Shown here: piece by piece, positions 1 through 12,440 of the stretch
How positions within the stretch are numbered: the first letter of the stretch is position 1
Layout: every line of letters starts with the position of its first letter
Source of the DNA: Acridotheres tristis
Lineage: Eukaryota; Chordata; Aves; Passeriformes; Sturnidae
Direction: 5' to 3'
Assembly: GCA_037013685.1 (NCBI GenBank)
Contig: CM072885.1
Location: forward strand, 25,420,620 to 25,484,619
Length of the DNA stretch: 64,000 nucleotides
Notes under the pieces: model-generated
Database searches by the model: none
What the model saw: only the letters and a program-made list of their open reading frames with translations
What the model was told of the DNA's origin: nothing
Made by a program: the position numbers and the translations under genes

Positions 1-177
1 CGAGCGAGAGAGCAGGCTGCTGCCCACCTCTCCTTTTCTGGTGTCTCCCTTCTCCTCACCCCCTGCGAGAGAAACTGTTACCTTAGCTATCTGAGCTAGG
101 GTGTAGCCACAAATCCTTAGCATAACAATGGGAAAAATTCCACAGAAAGAAGAGGGAAAAATTCAACCCCCAACACA
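1..177 (-). mobile_element. Truncated endogenous-retrovirus LTR (U3 start), minus strand
   Basis: Read on the minus strand, the element begins TGTGTTGGGGGTTG at 177 and runs out of the window at position 1. A TGTG start followed by a G-run and then a pyrimidine-rich stretch is typical of bird betaretrovirus-like (ERVK-type) LTRs, and the sequence resembles passerine LTRs I remember. The right border is sharp: from 178 onward the sequence is recognisable CR1 ORF2, so the LTR was inserted into that CR1. Only the U3 beginning is visible. Whether this is a solo LTR or the edge of a provirus cannot be told from here. The class assignment is inferred from memory. Confidence 0.6.
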
Positions 178-1870
178 GAGGAATCATCTAATTGTCGAAG
201 GTTATCAGATTATTCAATCCTGATTTTGTTTCATAATTGCATACTGATTCTTTGAAATCACTTTCTTGTCCTTAACATGTTTGGAAATTATTTCCAGAAT
301 TACTTTCTCTTTTACCTTCGCTGGAGTCCTGGTGAAATTGGCTGAACTTTAGTTCCTGGGTCTTTCTTCTTTTGTCTCTTGAGTATAAGAGTTACCTTTG
401 CTTTTTTTCTTGTCCTGAGGGACCTCTTCAGTAGTTATGACTTTGTGAAGATTCCAGAATTGCCTTGTAATGGCTCTCAGCCATTCATGGGTATGTTCCA
501 TCAGGTTTGTAGGATTTAGGTATGTCCAATTTGTGTAAGTGTTTGCTAGACGAATTTACTTGTACCAAAGGTAAGTCATGCTTGCTCCTGACTTTCCCAT
601 AGGTTTAAGGAATCTGAGAATGCCAAAGCCAGATCTTGCCACTCAGGTCCAAAGTGAAGGTGCCATTGAACATCTCTGCATTTTCTCTGTCCTTCATCAC
701 CATGTTCTCTGCTCCATTCAACAGTGGTCCCACATTTTTCCCTCATCTTCCTTTTGTTGTTGATATTCTTGCAGGAGCCCTTCTTGTTGTCCTTCATGTC
801 CCTAGCCAGATGCAATATCAGACAGGCTTTGGCTTTCCTAATTTTCTCCTTGCACTCTTGAATAGTGTCTTTGTGTTCTTCCTGGCTATCCCTGGGGCTT
901 CCTCTCATATACCTCCTTCTTATGTTTGAGTTTTGCATATGTCAAGAGTTCCTTGTTCATCTGTTTAGCCTTCCTGCTACTCTTGCTTGATGTTTTGCTC
1001 ACTAGGGCAGACCATTCTTGAACTTGGAGGAGGTGATCCTTGGAAACCAGCCAGTTGTCCTGCTGTTAGCAAGTCCCTGAACAGACCAGAATCTGCTCTC
1101 CTGAGGTCCAGGGCTGTTGTCCTGCTATTTATTTTGTTCCTTCCTTGTGCCATCCTGAATTCCATCATCTCATGGTCATTGCAGCCATGACTGCTCCAGC
1201 CTTCACATTCCTGGCCATTTTTTTTCTCATTTGTAAGTATGAGACTGAACAGAGCATCTTCCCTTTTTGGCTCCTTAATCACCCATGTCAGGAGGCTATT
1301 ATCAGGGTACTCCAGAGACCTCCTGGATTGCTTGTGCTTGCCCGTCTAGCAGTTGCCTGGATGGTTAAATTCTACCGTGACGACTGCAGTCTGCAAACGC
1401 GAGGCTTCTTCCAGGTGTGGAGAAAGCCTCTGTGTTCTACTTCCTCATGGTTGAGTGGTCTGTAGTGCACACCCATCACAGTGCTGTCCATGTTGCTCTG
1501 CACACTAGTACTGAGCTGTAAGGTCCCACCTGACTTGTTGCCCATCCCAAGATAGAGCTTCATGCATTCCCATCTGTTTCTCATGTAAAAGGAAACTCAC
1601 TCTCCTCCTTGTCCTGGCCTGTCGTTTCCCAAAGGACCTATATCTGTTCATTGTAGTCCAGTTGTGTGAGCCATCCTGTTACATCTCTGTGATCCTGATG
1701 AGATTTGTAGCCTTGCAACTGTAGTCAAACTTCTTAATTCCTCTGTTCACCACCCTACAAATGTTAGTGTACAGGTGTGTCAGAAGAAGTATCCCAGTCA
1801 TGCTGATTTCACAGAGTAGGTAAGAGCTTCCTTGATACCATTCCTGTAGGTACTTTCTTATTTCTCCCTC
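178..1870 (-). pseudogene. Decayed CR1 LINE, ORF2 endonuclease to early reverse transcriptase
   Basis: On the minus strand, several frames joined by frameshifts and stops translate to CR1 ORF2 protein. From about 1850 down to 180 the order is: endonuclease N-terminal part (LYTN and DGSHNW segments, about 1640-1800), the VGVHYRPLNHEE-like segment (about 1420-1460), EFNHPGNC (about 1345-1380), the NDHEMMEF catalytic-region motif (about 1157-1180), the DLRRADSGLFRDLL segment, the linker with KEKIRKAKA and KDNKK (about 740-850), LHKLDIPKSYKPDGTYP (about 490-545), and the start of reverse transcriptase (VILEIISKHVKDKKVI, about 240-300). Many stops and shifts make it dead and old. It breaks at 177 where an LTR interrupts it. 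Upstream (1870-2081) may be more CR1 5' sequence but is not recognisable with confidence. Confidence 0.85.
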
Positions 1871-2081
1871 TTTTGCTGATAAAGGTCTCTCTTCTCCACA
1901 TTAGGCTGACCTTTGTTTGTCATCTTGGTCTCCTGTTTTCTCACTGTATTGTAGTTTTCTTCCCCCCTCATAATTTCAGTTTAAAAGCTCTCCTTGCCAC
2001 ATTGGACAGAGATCCTTTTTCCACTGTTTTATGTGAGACTTGGATACAGGGATTCTTATTATGTGGTGGTGGCATTTTGAC

Positions 2082-3085
2082 AGAATCATAGAATGCTTTG
2101 GATTGAAAAGGACTTCAATGATCATCTGGTTTTAATCCCCCTGCCGTGGGCAGAGACACCTTCCACAAGACCCGGTTGCTCAGAGCCACATCCCACCTGG
2201 CTTTGAACACTTTCAGGGATGGGGCAGCCACAGCTTCTCTGAGCTACCTGTTCTCATGCTTCACCTCCCTCTCAGTGAAGAATTTCTTCCTTACTTCTAA
2301 TCTAAAGTTACTTTCAGTTTGGAGCCATTTCCTCTTGTCCTGTCACTACAGGCATTTGTAACAAGCCTCTCCATCTTTCTTGTGAGCTCCCTTCAGATAC
2401 TGGAAGGCCGCAGTTAGGTGATCCCAAACCTTTCTCCTTCTCAGGCTGAACAAACCCAACTCTCTCAGCCTTTCTCACAGGAGAGGTGCTCCAGCCCTCT
2501 GATCATCTTGGTGGCCTCCTCTGGACTTGATCCAGTGGATCAATGTCCTTTCTGTGCTGGGAACCCCACAGCTGGATGCAGCACTCCAACTGGGGAGTCA
2601 CCAGAGTGGAGCAGAGGGGCAGAATCTCCTCCCTGGCCCTGCTGGCCACACTGCTTTGGGTGCAGCCCAGGACATGTTTGGCTCTCTGTGCTGTGAGTGC
2701 ACATGGCTGGGTCATGTCCAGCCTCTCCTCCAGCAGCACCCCCGAGTCCTGCTCAGCAGGGCTGCTCTGATCTGTTCATCCCCAGCCTGTGTTGATACCA
2801 GGGTTTGCCCCCATCCGGGTGCAGCACCTTGCACGTGGTCTTGTTAAACCTCATGATATTCCCGCAGTCCCAATTCTTGAGCTTGTCCAGGTCCCTCTGG
2901 ATGGCATCCCATCCTTCAGGTGTGTCCACTCAGCTCAGTGTCATCTGCAAATATGCTGAGGGTGCACTTGATCCTTTTGTCTCTCTCATTAATTAAGATA
3001 TTAAGTAGCACTGGTCCCAGCACAGACCCCTGAGGGACGCCACGTGTCATTCATGTCCATTGGGACATTACATGCTTTCAGTCTG
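2082..3085 (-). mobile_element. CR1 LINE fragment, reverse-transcriptase part to 3' end
   Basis: The + strand opens with the inverted CR1 3' terminus (AGAATCATAGAATG), so the element reads on the minus strand and its 3' end is at 2082. Reading inward, the minus strand encodes the C-terminal part of CR1 ORF2, including an MTQPCALTAQRAK-like segment and VASRAREEILPL at about 2590-2690. The reverse-transcriptase active-site motif FADD lies at 2940-2951 and the VPQGSVLGP motif at about 3012-3038. It is truncated at its 5' end near 3060-3090, as most CR1 copies are. Internal stops and shifts make it non-functional. It is better preserved than the CR1 at 178-1870 and is a separate insertion beside or within it. 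The 5' border is approximate. Confidence 0.92.
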
Positions 3086-6000
3086 GACAAGGTTTCTGTG
3101 CAAAAATTGCATTGTTTATTCTGCCTACAGGAGAAAGCTCCTGGTGCCCTTCTTGATCCACTGATTTATGGTCTGCCGACTTTCCACCTGCTCACCCACT
3201 CAGACACAGAAGGTAGTACAGAGAAAGGAGGTGTCTAATTCAGGATAATCAAGAATTGGTTGCTGTCAGGGCTTTCTGTGCTGCTATTATGGATACATTT
3301 TGACAAAGCAGGGCAGTTCTAACATGAGCTGTCCCAGCTGCTATTGGGTAATTTCCCAAACTGCACTATTCAGAAGAAAAGAGAATAATGTGTTGTTTGT
3401 AAAACTTCTTGTGACTGCTCTTCAAGTAACCTGTGCAGATTAGGAGCTTTTGTTTGGTTGACTGTTTTCCCTTAGCTCCAATATAAATCAGTTTCTCGCC
3501 TTGACCCAAATGGGACAGATCACATGGTGAGGTTGTACCAGCAGTGAATGTGTACTTATGATGGATGAATTTCTGGAGCTTATTAACAAAATTTCATACA
3601 ACTTAGATTACATAATTAAATCAACCAGGAAAATACCAGTATATAGCTATTAAAGCTACATACTGCACTAATACTATGGGTCTCTGGTTAAGCAGTAATA
3701 TTCCTGTATAAACTTTTTAAACCTATCTTGCACTGAGTAATTTTAGAATAAATTCTGTAGGGTGGATTTAGTGCAAGAATGTCCTAGGTTAGTGACATAT
3801 GCTGACTGTAGTATTTGCAAGAATTTTTTCTGTAAACAAAAAAAAAGAGGTGCATCTTCCATTTTAATTGAACCCTTGAAATTTATGCCTACAAACCAAA
3901 TGAAAATGGCAACTAGATGTCTTGTCAGCAAATTGCAAGCTATCAGTCACAGCTTTAGATGAAAGCTAGCATGACCTACATCTGTTGTTTTGATACAGTG
4001 GTGTCAGCATTACAGTTTCATTGTTTAGGTTTAGGGTCAAGCCTGTTGAGACCTCTTTTTATTCAGCTTTGAATGTATCCATTTTCATTAAGTTTTTCAA
4101 AGCTGTATGAAAGACTCAGCAGGGCAAGATGTGGTGGTGCTGAACCTATGTTAGTCTTGCAGCTATCAAACTGTCTCGTAGTCACAGATGGTCACCAATC
4201 TACTGCCGGAGCTGCTATTGAAAGGGCACAAAACTGATGGTACAAAGGGATGCCTTTTTTCCCGCCAATAAATGAAGTTAGTGTTGCTGTGAACTAGCAG
4301 TGTCGAAGGTTTTGTGCAGGAGAAGAATGGTCGTTGATAAACCAGTTTCTATGCTGACAAATGCTACTCTTATTCCTAAACTTAGAGATCTTTCCTTGGT
4401 TCAGTAACTGCTAATAGCAGAGTGGCATTTTGCAAACTATTTATTTGGATGCTGATTGTACTGGGAAGTCTGACAGCTGTAAATGTGAGCTTCCTAAAGT
4501 AGGCATGCTTTTGTTTCATAACTCCATTAAAATAAAATCTATTTCACTGTACACCGTTAAAAACATTGGAGACCTTAATTACTTCATTTCTATGTTTAAT
4601 CCTCAAATGTTAGTGTCTTTACATTGAAGGATCTTGGACAGTTGTCTCTTTGAGTTAGGTAACTTGGTTAACCAAGTATCTTGCTTTTTTATGCTATCAA
4701 AATGGATAGTTTTGGAGCTAGTAAATAAATCTTCCAAGTCTTTCTTATTGGCAGTGTGAATGTGCTTTTTGTTTTGTCTTTAAACAGAACTGCTTTTCCC
4801 ATTTCCTACTACCATTTTCCAAGTACCTTTTCTTCCTTTCAGGGTGGGGTGAATGACCTGCCTGTTTGTTAACAGACTGGAGAAGGTTTTTGTGAGATTA
4901 AAACGGTTCTTGCCTGGAAGAACAACAGAAAGCAATAAAGCTGGTTCATATTGTATGGGATCCTTTGTGGCCTCTGATAGATACTTTTACCAGCGGCAAA
5001 GGAACCTTTAAAATTCAAGTGACCACAGCGATGAAATGGATGCATGTTCCTGGATAGGAAACATCATGATTCTGTGGACACCTGTTGAATTATTCACCTC
5101 ATAACAAAGTACAGAGTAATAACGAAGTACAGTTTAGAAATCGTACTTTAATTACTATAGTATGGGGATTTTGGGATGGGTTTGCCACGCCCCTTATTTC
5201 ACCGAAGCTGTCCATTGGTTAGCCTCCTGTGCTACAGTGGAGTTTTTTAGCCCACTAAGACCCTGAGTAATTTCGGAGTTGCCTTTTGGCCTTGGAATTT
5301 CATAGCTGAGTACATGAATGTTTGCTTGTTTGTTGTGTTTCTTCATCTGGCCTGTCAGTCTGTAGCTACATGAAACGCCTTAGACAGGTATAAGTTACAG
5401 AAGAGTACATTTCTACATGCGAGAGGTAAGGAAGCTGGTTAAATTTGCAGTCACGAGAATAAAATACTTCTGTACCAAAGATAGAACTGAAAAAATAAAT
5501 ATTTTTCCCATAAAAATGAAAATCACTTGCAGAGGGATGGATTTGACTGTCACAGAAAGAAACTTCCAACTTCTTTCTGACATGATAATTCTGTTAACAA
5601 GGGAATCTAAAGAATGAGACTTTTTGCCAGGAAAGTAATGAATATTGATGATTTTCAGATTTTGCAAGAACTAAAAGGAATTTGACACTCACCTAAAGCT
5701 GAGTCGCTTGTGTGACTAGTACTTCTTAATGACTTCAGTCCATGTGTCCTTGCTTCTGTGATCATGCTTTCTGCTGCCTTGCTTGGTCTCAGCTCTGGTA
5801 TTATTTTCCCATTTCTGCCTTAAGAATATACTACATGAAAATAAGTCCTTAAACAAACATGATGTAAATTATTTTAATTTCTCAATAGTGATTTGCTGGA
5901 AGCTGTGTCCTGTTTGAGGCATGGTTTCTAGGCTTGTGGTTTCCTTTCTCGTAGCTAGTCTGTGTTTATTGTGATGTCAGTGTAACTTATGCTGCAGAAG

Positions 6001-9000
6001 TTTTTCCCTGTTCTTTCTGATGTATCAGGTGCTTAGTAGAATAAGCAACAAATGTGCTTGAACCAAGTAGTACAAGTTTCAGTCAGCCTCTCCAGCCCGT
6101 GGACTGTGGAGCTCTGAGGAATGGGAGCAGGGAGTTGTGGTAATGACACTCGGGTGATGGGATCCTATAACCTAGCGCCTCCAATGCAAGGTGGAACCAG
6201 CCATAGCTGTTCAGCAGCCTCTGTGCCAGCCAGTCCTGGCACCCTCTGCACCTACATGATACACAGAAGGGCTTTTCTGACTGTGGTTGGTTCTTGGACC
6301 CTACCAACTGTGGACAAACAACCTGTCAGTGAACTGGTCAGGTTTAATTACTTACTAGTTTGAGTAATACTGAAAAAGAAATGTTTTGGATTTTCCATAG
6401 TCACTATCAGAACAGAAATAGCACTTCATCCCCACTTTTCAGCTTCAGTTTAATGTCACATCCAGAAAGAAACCAAGATCTTGCCCTGTCAAATGCACTG
6501 GAGTCAAGCAGAGGATCTTAAAGATAGGTCCATGAGTTATAGTTGTGCCAACACAAATACTTGCCATGTTTCATTTCAAGATATGTTTCATTCAAGCCAT
6601 GTTTTATGGCTTTGTAACACAGAGTTGGATTTCTAAGAATAAAGGTAGAGGGGAAAATTTTGAAGTGCAGTGTGCTCTGCTGAAGGAGTAGTTCCTAGTA
6701 CATCTGGACCAGTTGTACCTTCTTAGCCTGGTTTCCAATGCAGCTGTAAGTTAGATGAAACAAAATCCCTATGAAAGATCTAAGGGGTCAGGTGTTGTTT
6801 TGGGGGATGGTGGTTTTTTTTAGCCTTACATTGGAATTAAAGGAAAATCTATCCTATTAGTTATCTCACAGGTGTTAAGGAATTACATAAATTGTACTGG
6901 TGGTATAAGTTATATTGAGGATTAAGATAACAGCATATCCTGAAAAAAATGGAGAGGATTAAGGTTTGGATGCTTGAAGAATTCATTTGTGAGGAACTAC
7001 TACTCTGCACTTCAGGGAAAAGCCAATGTTTACACTGTAAAATTAAACACATTTACATTGTCCCAGTGCCATAGAAATATTATACCAATTATCTACTTAA
7101 GTTCTCAAAAACACTTGGTTTGTACTTCCTTACTAGTGGTTTAAAACATTGCTTATATGATTCTTATATGATGTAATTTCTTTAAGAAGATGCTTGTAAA
7201 ATCAGGTATGCAATTCCACACATAGAAGACTTTACTGTAACTATTTTGTAGATTGTAAAATTGCTTCTAGATGTTCATGAACCCCAGAACAGTATAAGAC
7301 TTTTTACCTTAGTGATGATATACCTGAAAGCACCTGCATGACCTTTAGAGAGGTATCAAGTTTTATGACAGAGTTAAAACCTGGCAAGTGTTCTATTTGC
7401 TGGTTATTACCATTGTGATTTCCTTCATGACACCGATTTCCAATAACTGATCCTGCATTATGGCTTTTCTTCAGAAGAGAAGGAGAGATTCTACCCCAGA
7501 TAATTGTAATCACCCAGACAATTTTCATACTGTCTACAAGCCTGAGGGATGTTTTAGCATTCCAGCCTTGTGAGGAGCATACAACATCTGAGACTTCATG
7601 AACTTGGGGCTGTAGCTACATGAGAGCTTTCAGTGTGAGGACACTTGGGAGCTCGGCAGCCAGAAAACTACGAAGACAAACCTGTAGGTAATAGGTTTAT
7701 ATTTGTTTAGGTATCTCTTCTGGAAAATACTTGCAGAGTTGCTCAGCTCAAGTGGGATTGAAATGCAGTGCAACCAGGGTACTGCATATCACTGTGTGCC
7801 TCAGCCTACAATTTATTTTAACTGTTAGGACCATTTTTTATTGGTCTTTAATGCTTCCCTTCTTTTATGTTCTCTCCTCTTGCATTCTGTGTCTCAAAGG
7901 TGGTTATTGCTACTCTTTTGCCTGAGGAATGCTGGCAGTCTCATCTCTGAGCTCTTCCACCTCAATTTTTAATCAAAGAGTCTGCAGCATGAGAACAAGT
8001 GTACTGCCTCTGCATCTCCTCTGCCAAGAGCACTGAATTGGTATGTTTGTCTTTCTGTGGTGGATGGACCTTGCCCAGTCTGTGTCTCTCTGGCCACAGA
8101 GGGGTTAAATGTCTTAGTTTTAAATGCTTTCCTGTGGTTTTGGGGTGCCTGCTGTTTGGGGTAAACTGTTGTTACTGGGAGTTAGACAAATTGCTGCTAC
8201 TTTGAAAGCTCCTTTCCCTACATCCCTTAACTTCGTTTCAAAAATATGCAAAAAATAAATGAAAATATCTTGTGTACTGCTGTTGTTATCAATGCAAACC
8301 TTTCAAGACGTTCTCTTGAGGGAAATTAGCAACACCTGATTTATCAGTGTACATGATGGTAGTCTGACTGGCACGGGGTATGGGGAGGGGGAAAGTGTTT
8401 GCATGTTTTGTAAGTGGTTTATATCAGGAAAAACTGGAATTTGCTTTGAGTCTTTAAACATATAATTCCTGCATAAATTGCGTATTAAGTTAAATGATAA
8501 ATAGCAGCTGGAGCATTATATAAAACCGACGAATTGCAGAGAGTAAAAGACTTACAATAATACCTTGAAATCAGTACATTGCACCTTGAGAATGGTACAT
8601 TGCAGAGGGAGCTGGAATTGGGCCCCACACTTCCTGAAGAGTCAGCCAAAACTCTGTGCTGTAGTTTTGTCAGCCTTGCTGTGTGGTGCTGTCTGTTTAA
8701 AGGAAGTTGAAGTTTGATTTTTAATTTTTTTTTTAAGTGAAGTTTAGCCTTACAGTTTGTCAGTACATAAAAAAAAATATTTTTTGGAAGTGTGTGATGT
8801 AAAAATGTCAAAATGAAAAAGCACAAGGGAACTTTTAACTGCTTGAGCTGCATATGCTCAAAGTTTATGAAAAGAGGTATTCAGGGACAGGGTGCAGTGT
8901 TGTGTCTCGCATCCTCAGCGCAGCTGCTTAGCAGCGATAAGGAAGCAATGCTCTATTCATGCTGACCTTGTTTCCAAAGAAGCCTTGTCCTGAGAACTAC

Positions 9001-11323
9001 TGAAAATAAGGAAGAATTTCCTGTGACATGCTGCTCACGTTGGCTTTTTAAAAGGGAGTAGAATGAAATCTCTGAGCGTGACACATACTGTATCTAGCCA
9101 TACAGGATTTCCTATGCTGGAATGGAAGCTTAGTGGAAGACATGTTTTTCTCTTCCTCTTCATTCATTCATCTCTTCCTCTTCATTCATTTAGTGTCATG
9201 AATTGATATGGCTATAGTCACTGTTAAAAGCTAAGATCAGCAATTGCTAACGGATACATTGTGATGCCAAGAGGACTGCAAGGCAGATTTTTTCCCTTTG
9301 TCACAATAAGGCCTTTATATATCCTGATTACACTTTTAAACTCTCATAAAAGAAGAGTTGTGCAAATAAAAATTCCACCTCAGTGAAGATGCAAAAATAA
9401 TGCATATATTGCTTTAGACTTCAGTTCTTTTGGTAGTATTTTTGCTCTATTCAGAATTAGTTAAGTTACTGATGAATTGGGAAAGACACAGAACAGCAGT
9501 TGGATTTTGCCTCTGAAAACACAGAAAATACTTACTTTTCCTGAAATTAAACTTCATTTTATACTACTTTAGTTAAATAAAATTCCCATTGTTTTTCCTG
9601 TCTGTTGCTCATTTGCAGCATTATCTTCCTAGGAGGGTTTCCAGAGCTTCCTGCTACAACCAGAGGGAAGGCTGGAGTTATGCAATGGGTTTTGATAGGA
9701 TAGAGTGCATAAATTTTTATTCCCATTTAAAATATAATCACCGTGTTTGCGGTAGATCTTCAGAGAGTAAACTAACAGCCTGTGCATAATGGTAAGTCAT
9801 CTATATGTGTTCACACTGTGTCGTGGTACTATGCAAGCTCACTTTGCTCCAGAGCCAAGCTGACCAAGCAGCCTCCTGACTGTGCTGTGTTAATGGTGAA
9901 CCCAGAGCTTTCCTGGTACTTCTTGGCTTGGGTTCAGTGCTTTCAAATTATTCAGATAGTTTTATTCTTCCTTTAGTCCAAATAGTGGTCTACTGTCATC
10001 ATGGAGTATGGGTGTTCACTGACTCATGTTGCTTGTTGTGACTCTATGCTCATCTTCTCCCCAACTACAGCATTCACAATGGAGGCAAATTAATTCCTTT
10101 ATAGTTTTTACTTCTACTCAGTATCTTATTTGTATTGCTTTAATGTCATGCAGATTTGCTTGGACTCATGCCCATATTTTTGTTGGTTTTTTTTTTTTTT
10201 TTTGGTCTTTGTCTGAGAAGCAAAAGGTTTCTCTACACCTAGAATGGTTCTGCTTCTCTCTAGCAAATCTGAGACATATTACCTTAAAGAGCCTTTTTTC
10301 AAAGGGGAAGAAGTCATCTCGTGGCCAACCTACCGTGCTTCTGCTTGGTGGAGTCCCTGTACTTCATCATTTTCTTCCACAGTATTCATAGTCTGGTACT
10401 GCAGGGCCTCAATGTCACAAGAGCCAATAAGAGGTATGTGTGAAAGGCCTATATGAATGGACTCAGCCTGTTTTTAAGCACAGTTCTGTTTGCCATACTT
10501 TCCTATTACACATACCAACACAGAACTTCAGCTGTTTTTATATGATGTCTCTGCAGTTCAGGCTTTATTTGAGTCAGGATTTACATTTTTATGTTACTGA
10601 GGGGATAGTTGGATCTTGTATGTCTCATTTAATTAATTGAATATTTTAATATTAAAGCAAAATCATGAGAGGCAAACTATTAAGGAATTTTTGTGTAAGT
10701 TTTGCATGAAGACTTCTTTCTCTATTTTACATATATTTTGATTGTGTACTTATGTTGAAAGCAACTCCAGAGTACTATTCTATTCTGCAGACAGATGGGT
10801 ATTTAAACAGTTTGCAGAAGCAAATAAAACTTAGAGATCAGAATGTTTCTACTCAACTGGATGATCTGTTAAGTAGGCAGAATTTAAATGCATTTCTAAA
10901 CAAAATGCAATGTATTTTTTCATCTCTTTTTCCACAATCCCCAGATTCTCCCTTGATAATTATTTGAATAAATGTTCTACTTACTACTGGAGTTGGGTTG
11001 TTAAAGAGGGAATTTGGTCTCTTTTGAGTTCCCTGTAATATAGATCTATACATACATATATATGCAACTATTTGGAGTTGCATAAAGGTTGCATACAGGA
11101 AAGATAAGAGGTTTTCAAAGTATATTTTAGTCAAAACACATGGTATCATAGGCTTTTAGAGTAACAGCAACTTAAAAATACTATATATTTTGCAGCATAT
11201 TTGGTAATTGAGGTAATTTTTCAACTTTGCATCAAAAGTTTGTTTTTCATATCATACTGCACATTACAATGAGGGTAGGGTGTCTTCGGTTTGAGTTGCC
11301 AATTTAAATAAACTTATTTTTTC
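3086..11323. other. Intronic sequence without recognised gene
   Basis: AT-rich single-copy-looking intron. I recognise no gene, RNA or transposon here. It contains a 17-base poly(T) at 10187-10203, a two-copy tandem repeat at 9149-9192, and many short open frames without family resemblance. A GC-box and CCAAT-like cluster near 5189-5220 was noted but not called. Confidence 0.6.
9149..9192. repeat. 22-bp tandem duplication
   Basis: Two adjacent copies of a 22-base pyrimidine-rich unit starting TCTCTTCCTCTTCATTCATT. The copies differ only near the end (CA versus TA). Likely a recent slippage duplication. Confidence 0.9.
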
Positions 11324-11391
11324 TGTTGTGAGACAGAACCAGGAGCAAAAGAGCAAGGCAGGCCTAGAACTTGAGAGAGTATAAAAGAAAA

Positions 11392-11397
11392 TTTATT
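11392..11397 (-). terminator. LTR polyadenylation signal AATAAA
   Basis: AATAAA on the minus strand, 68 bases before the LTR 3' end at 11324. It is followed by T-rich and then GT/CT-rich sequence, consistent with the R/U5 cleavage region of the LTR. Confidence 0.65.
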
Positions 11398-12159
11398 AAA
11401 CTACACAAACAAAAAGAGAGAAAAAAAAATTCAGAATAGGATTTTTCAGATCACTCCTTCCCTCCCTTTCCCAATCTTCATAACAACAAAACAAACATAT
11501 AACAAATACTTCGGTCAGTCCCCAATTTAGTATTTCTCAGTTCACTTCTGGAGAGAGAAGCCTCTTCTTGTTGAAGCTGTAGGGATTTTTCCCACAAGAA
11601 GGAAAAAGACAGTCCTCTTGTGGTTTTATCTTTCACGATTTGCATCCGCCCGGGAACCTGCAACCGTGGCACTCCTCCCAACTCTACAGCCGTCCCAAAG
11701 CTGTAGATGTGGGCCATGTCTGTCTCATGGGGTATTACTTTTAAGAATGAAATGTTCGACAGCAAAGATTCTCTCTGTCCCCTTTCTCTCTGCTCAGGCT
11801 TTATCTTCAGAAAACTGAAATCCCCTTCTTTTCTCAGGGCAGAACTTGTCAACACAGGTGCTTTTTAGTCAAATCATCTATTAAATGGAACATTTCCACC
11901 CCCCCATGTCTCTTTCCATGGTTTATAGGAATATTCAGTACATCAGTTCATTCCTACAATTTCACAAAAAGATTTTCAGCCATTTCAGCATCTTCTCATT
12001 CTCCTTCCATCTTAAAAACTTAGCTCTTACATCACTGACTTCAGAAATCTTCTTATTCCCTTTCATATTCAAAGGAAAGGCTGGAGGCTTTGCAAATCTT
12101 ATCTGAACACTAAAGAGTTAAAGTTTAACACAACTACAAAAGTTGGGCCAGGCTCAGGC

Positions 12160-12440
12160 TGCGCTGGGGGGGCGGCTGAGGTGTTAATCAGCCTTTCTGG
12201 GGCTGGGCTGCAGCCCCACACTGCTCATGGCCACCCGGGCAGGCCCGGCCCGGCCGGCAGCAGCAAGAGTCAGCCTCCCCCCCACGCCAGAGCAGCAGGC
12301 CGGTGGAGGAAGAAGCCGTGAAGGTCTTATCAACGAGCTTCTCCTCCCCCCGGCCATTGGGTCTCCTCATTGGCAAACGGGGCCCAAGCGGCCTCCCGAG
12401 CCTCCCCCCCGCCCCCACATGGGGGAGGGGGAAGCTCGGG
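12160..12440 (-). promoter_or_regulatory. CpG-rich LTR promoter region with two CCAAT boxes
   Basis: This is the most CpG-dense block in the window, in otherwise AT-rich intron. On the minus strand it carries CCAATGAGG and CCAATGGCC, G-runs and a large hairpin, the kind of content found in retroviral U3 promoters. If active it would transcribe antisense to SRGAP1. No clear TATA box is seen. The promoter role is inferred. Confidence 0.5.

Noticed and set aside
5189..5220. CACGCCCC and CCATTGG close together, promoter-like
   Set aside because: Isolated, no CpG island, no transcript start or exon downstream.
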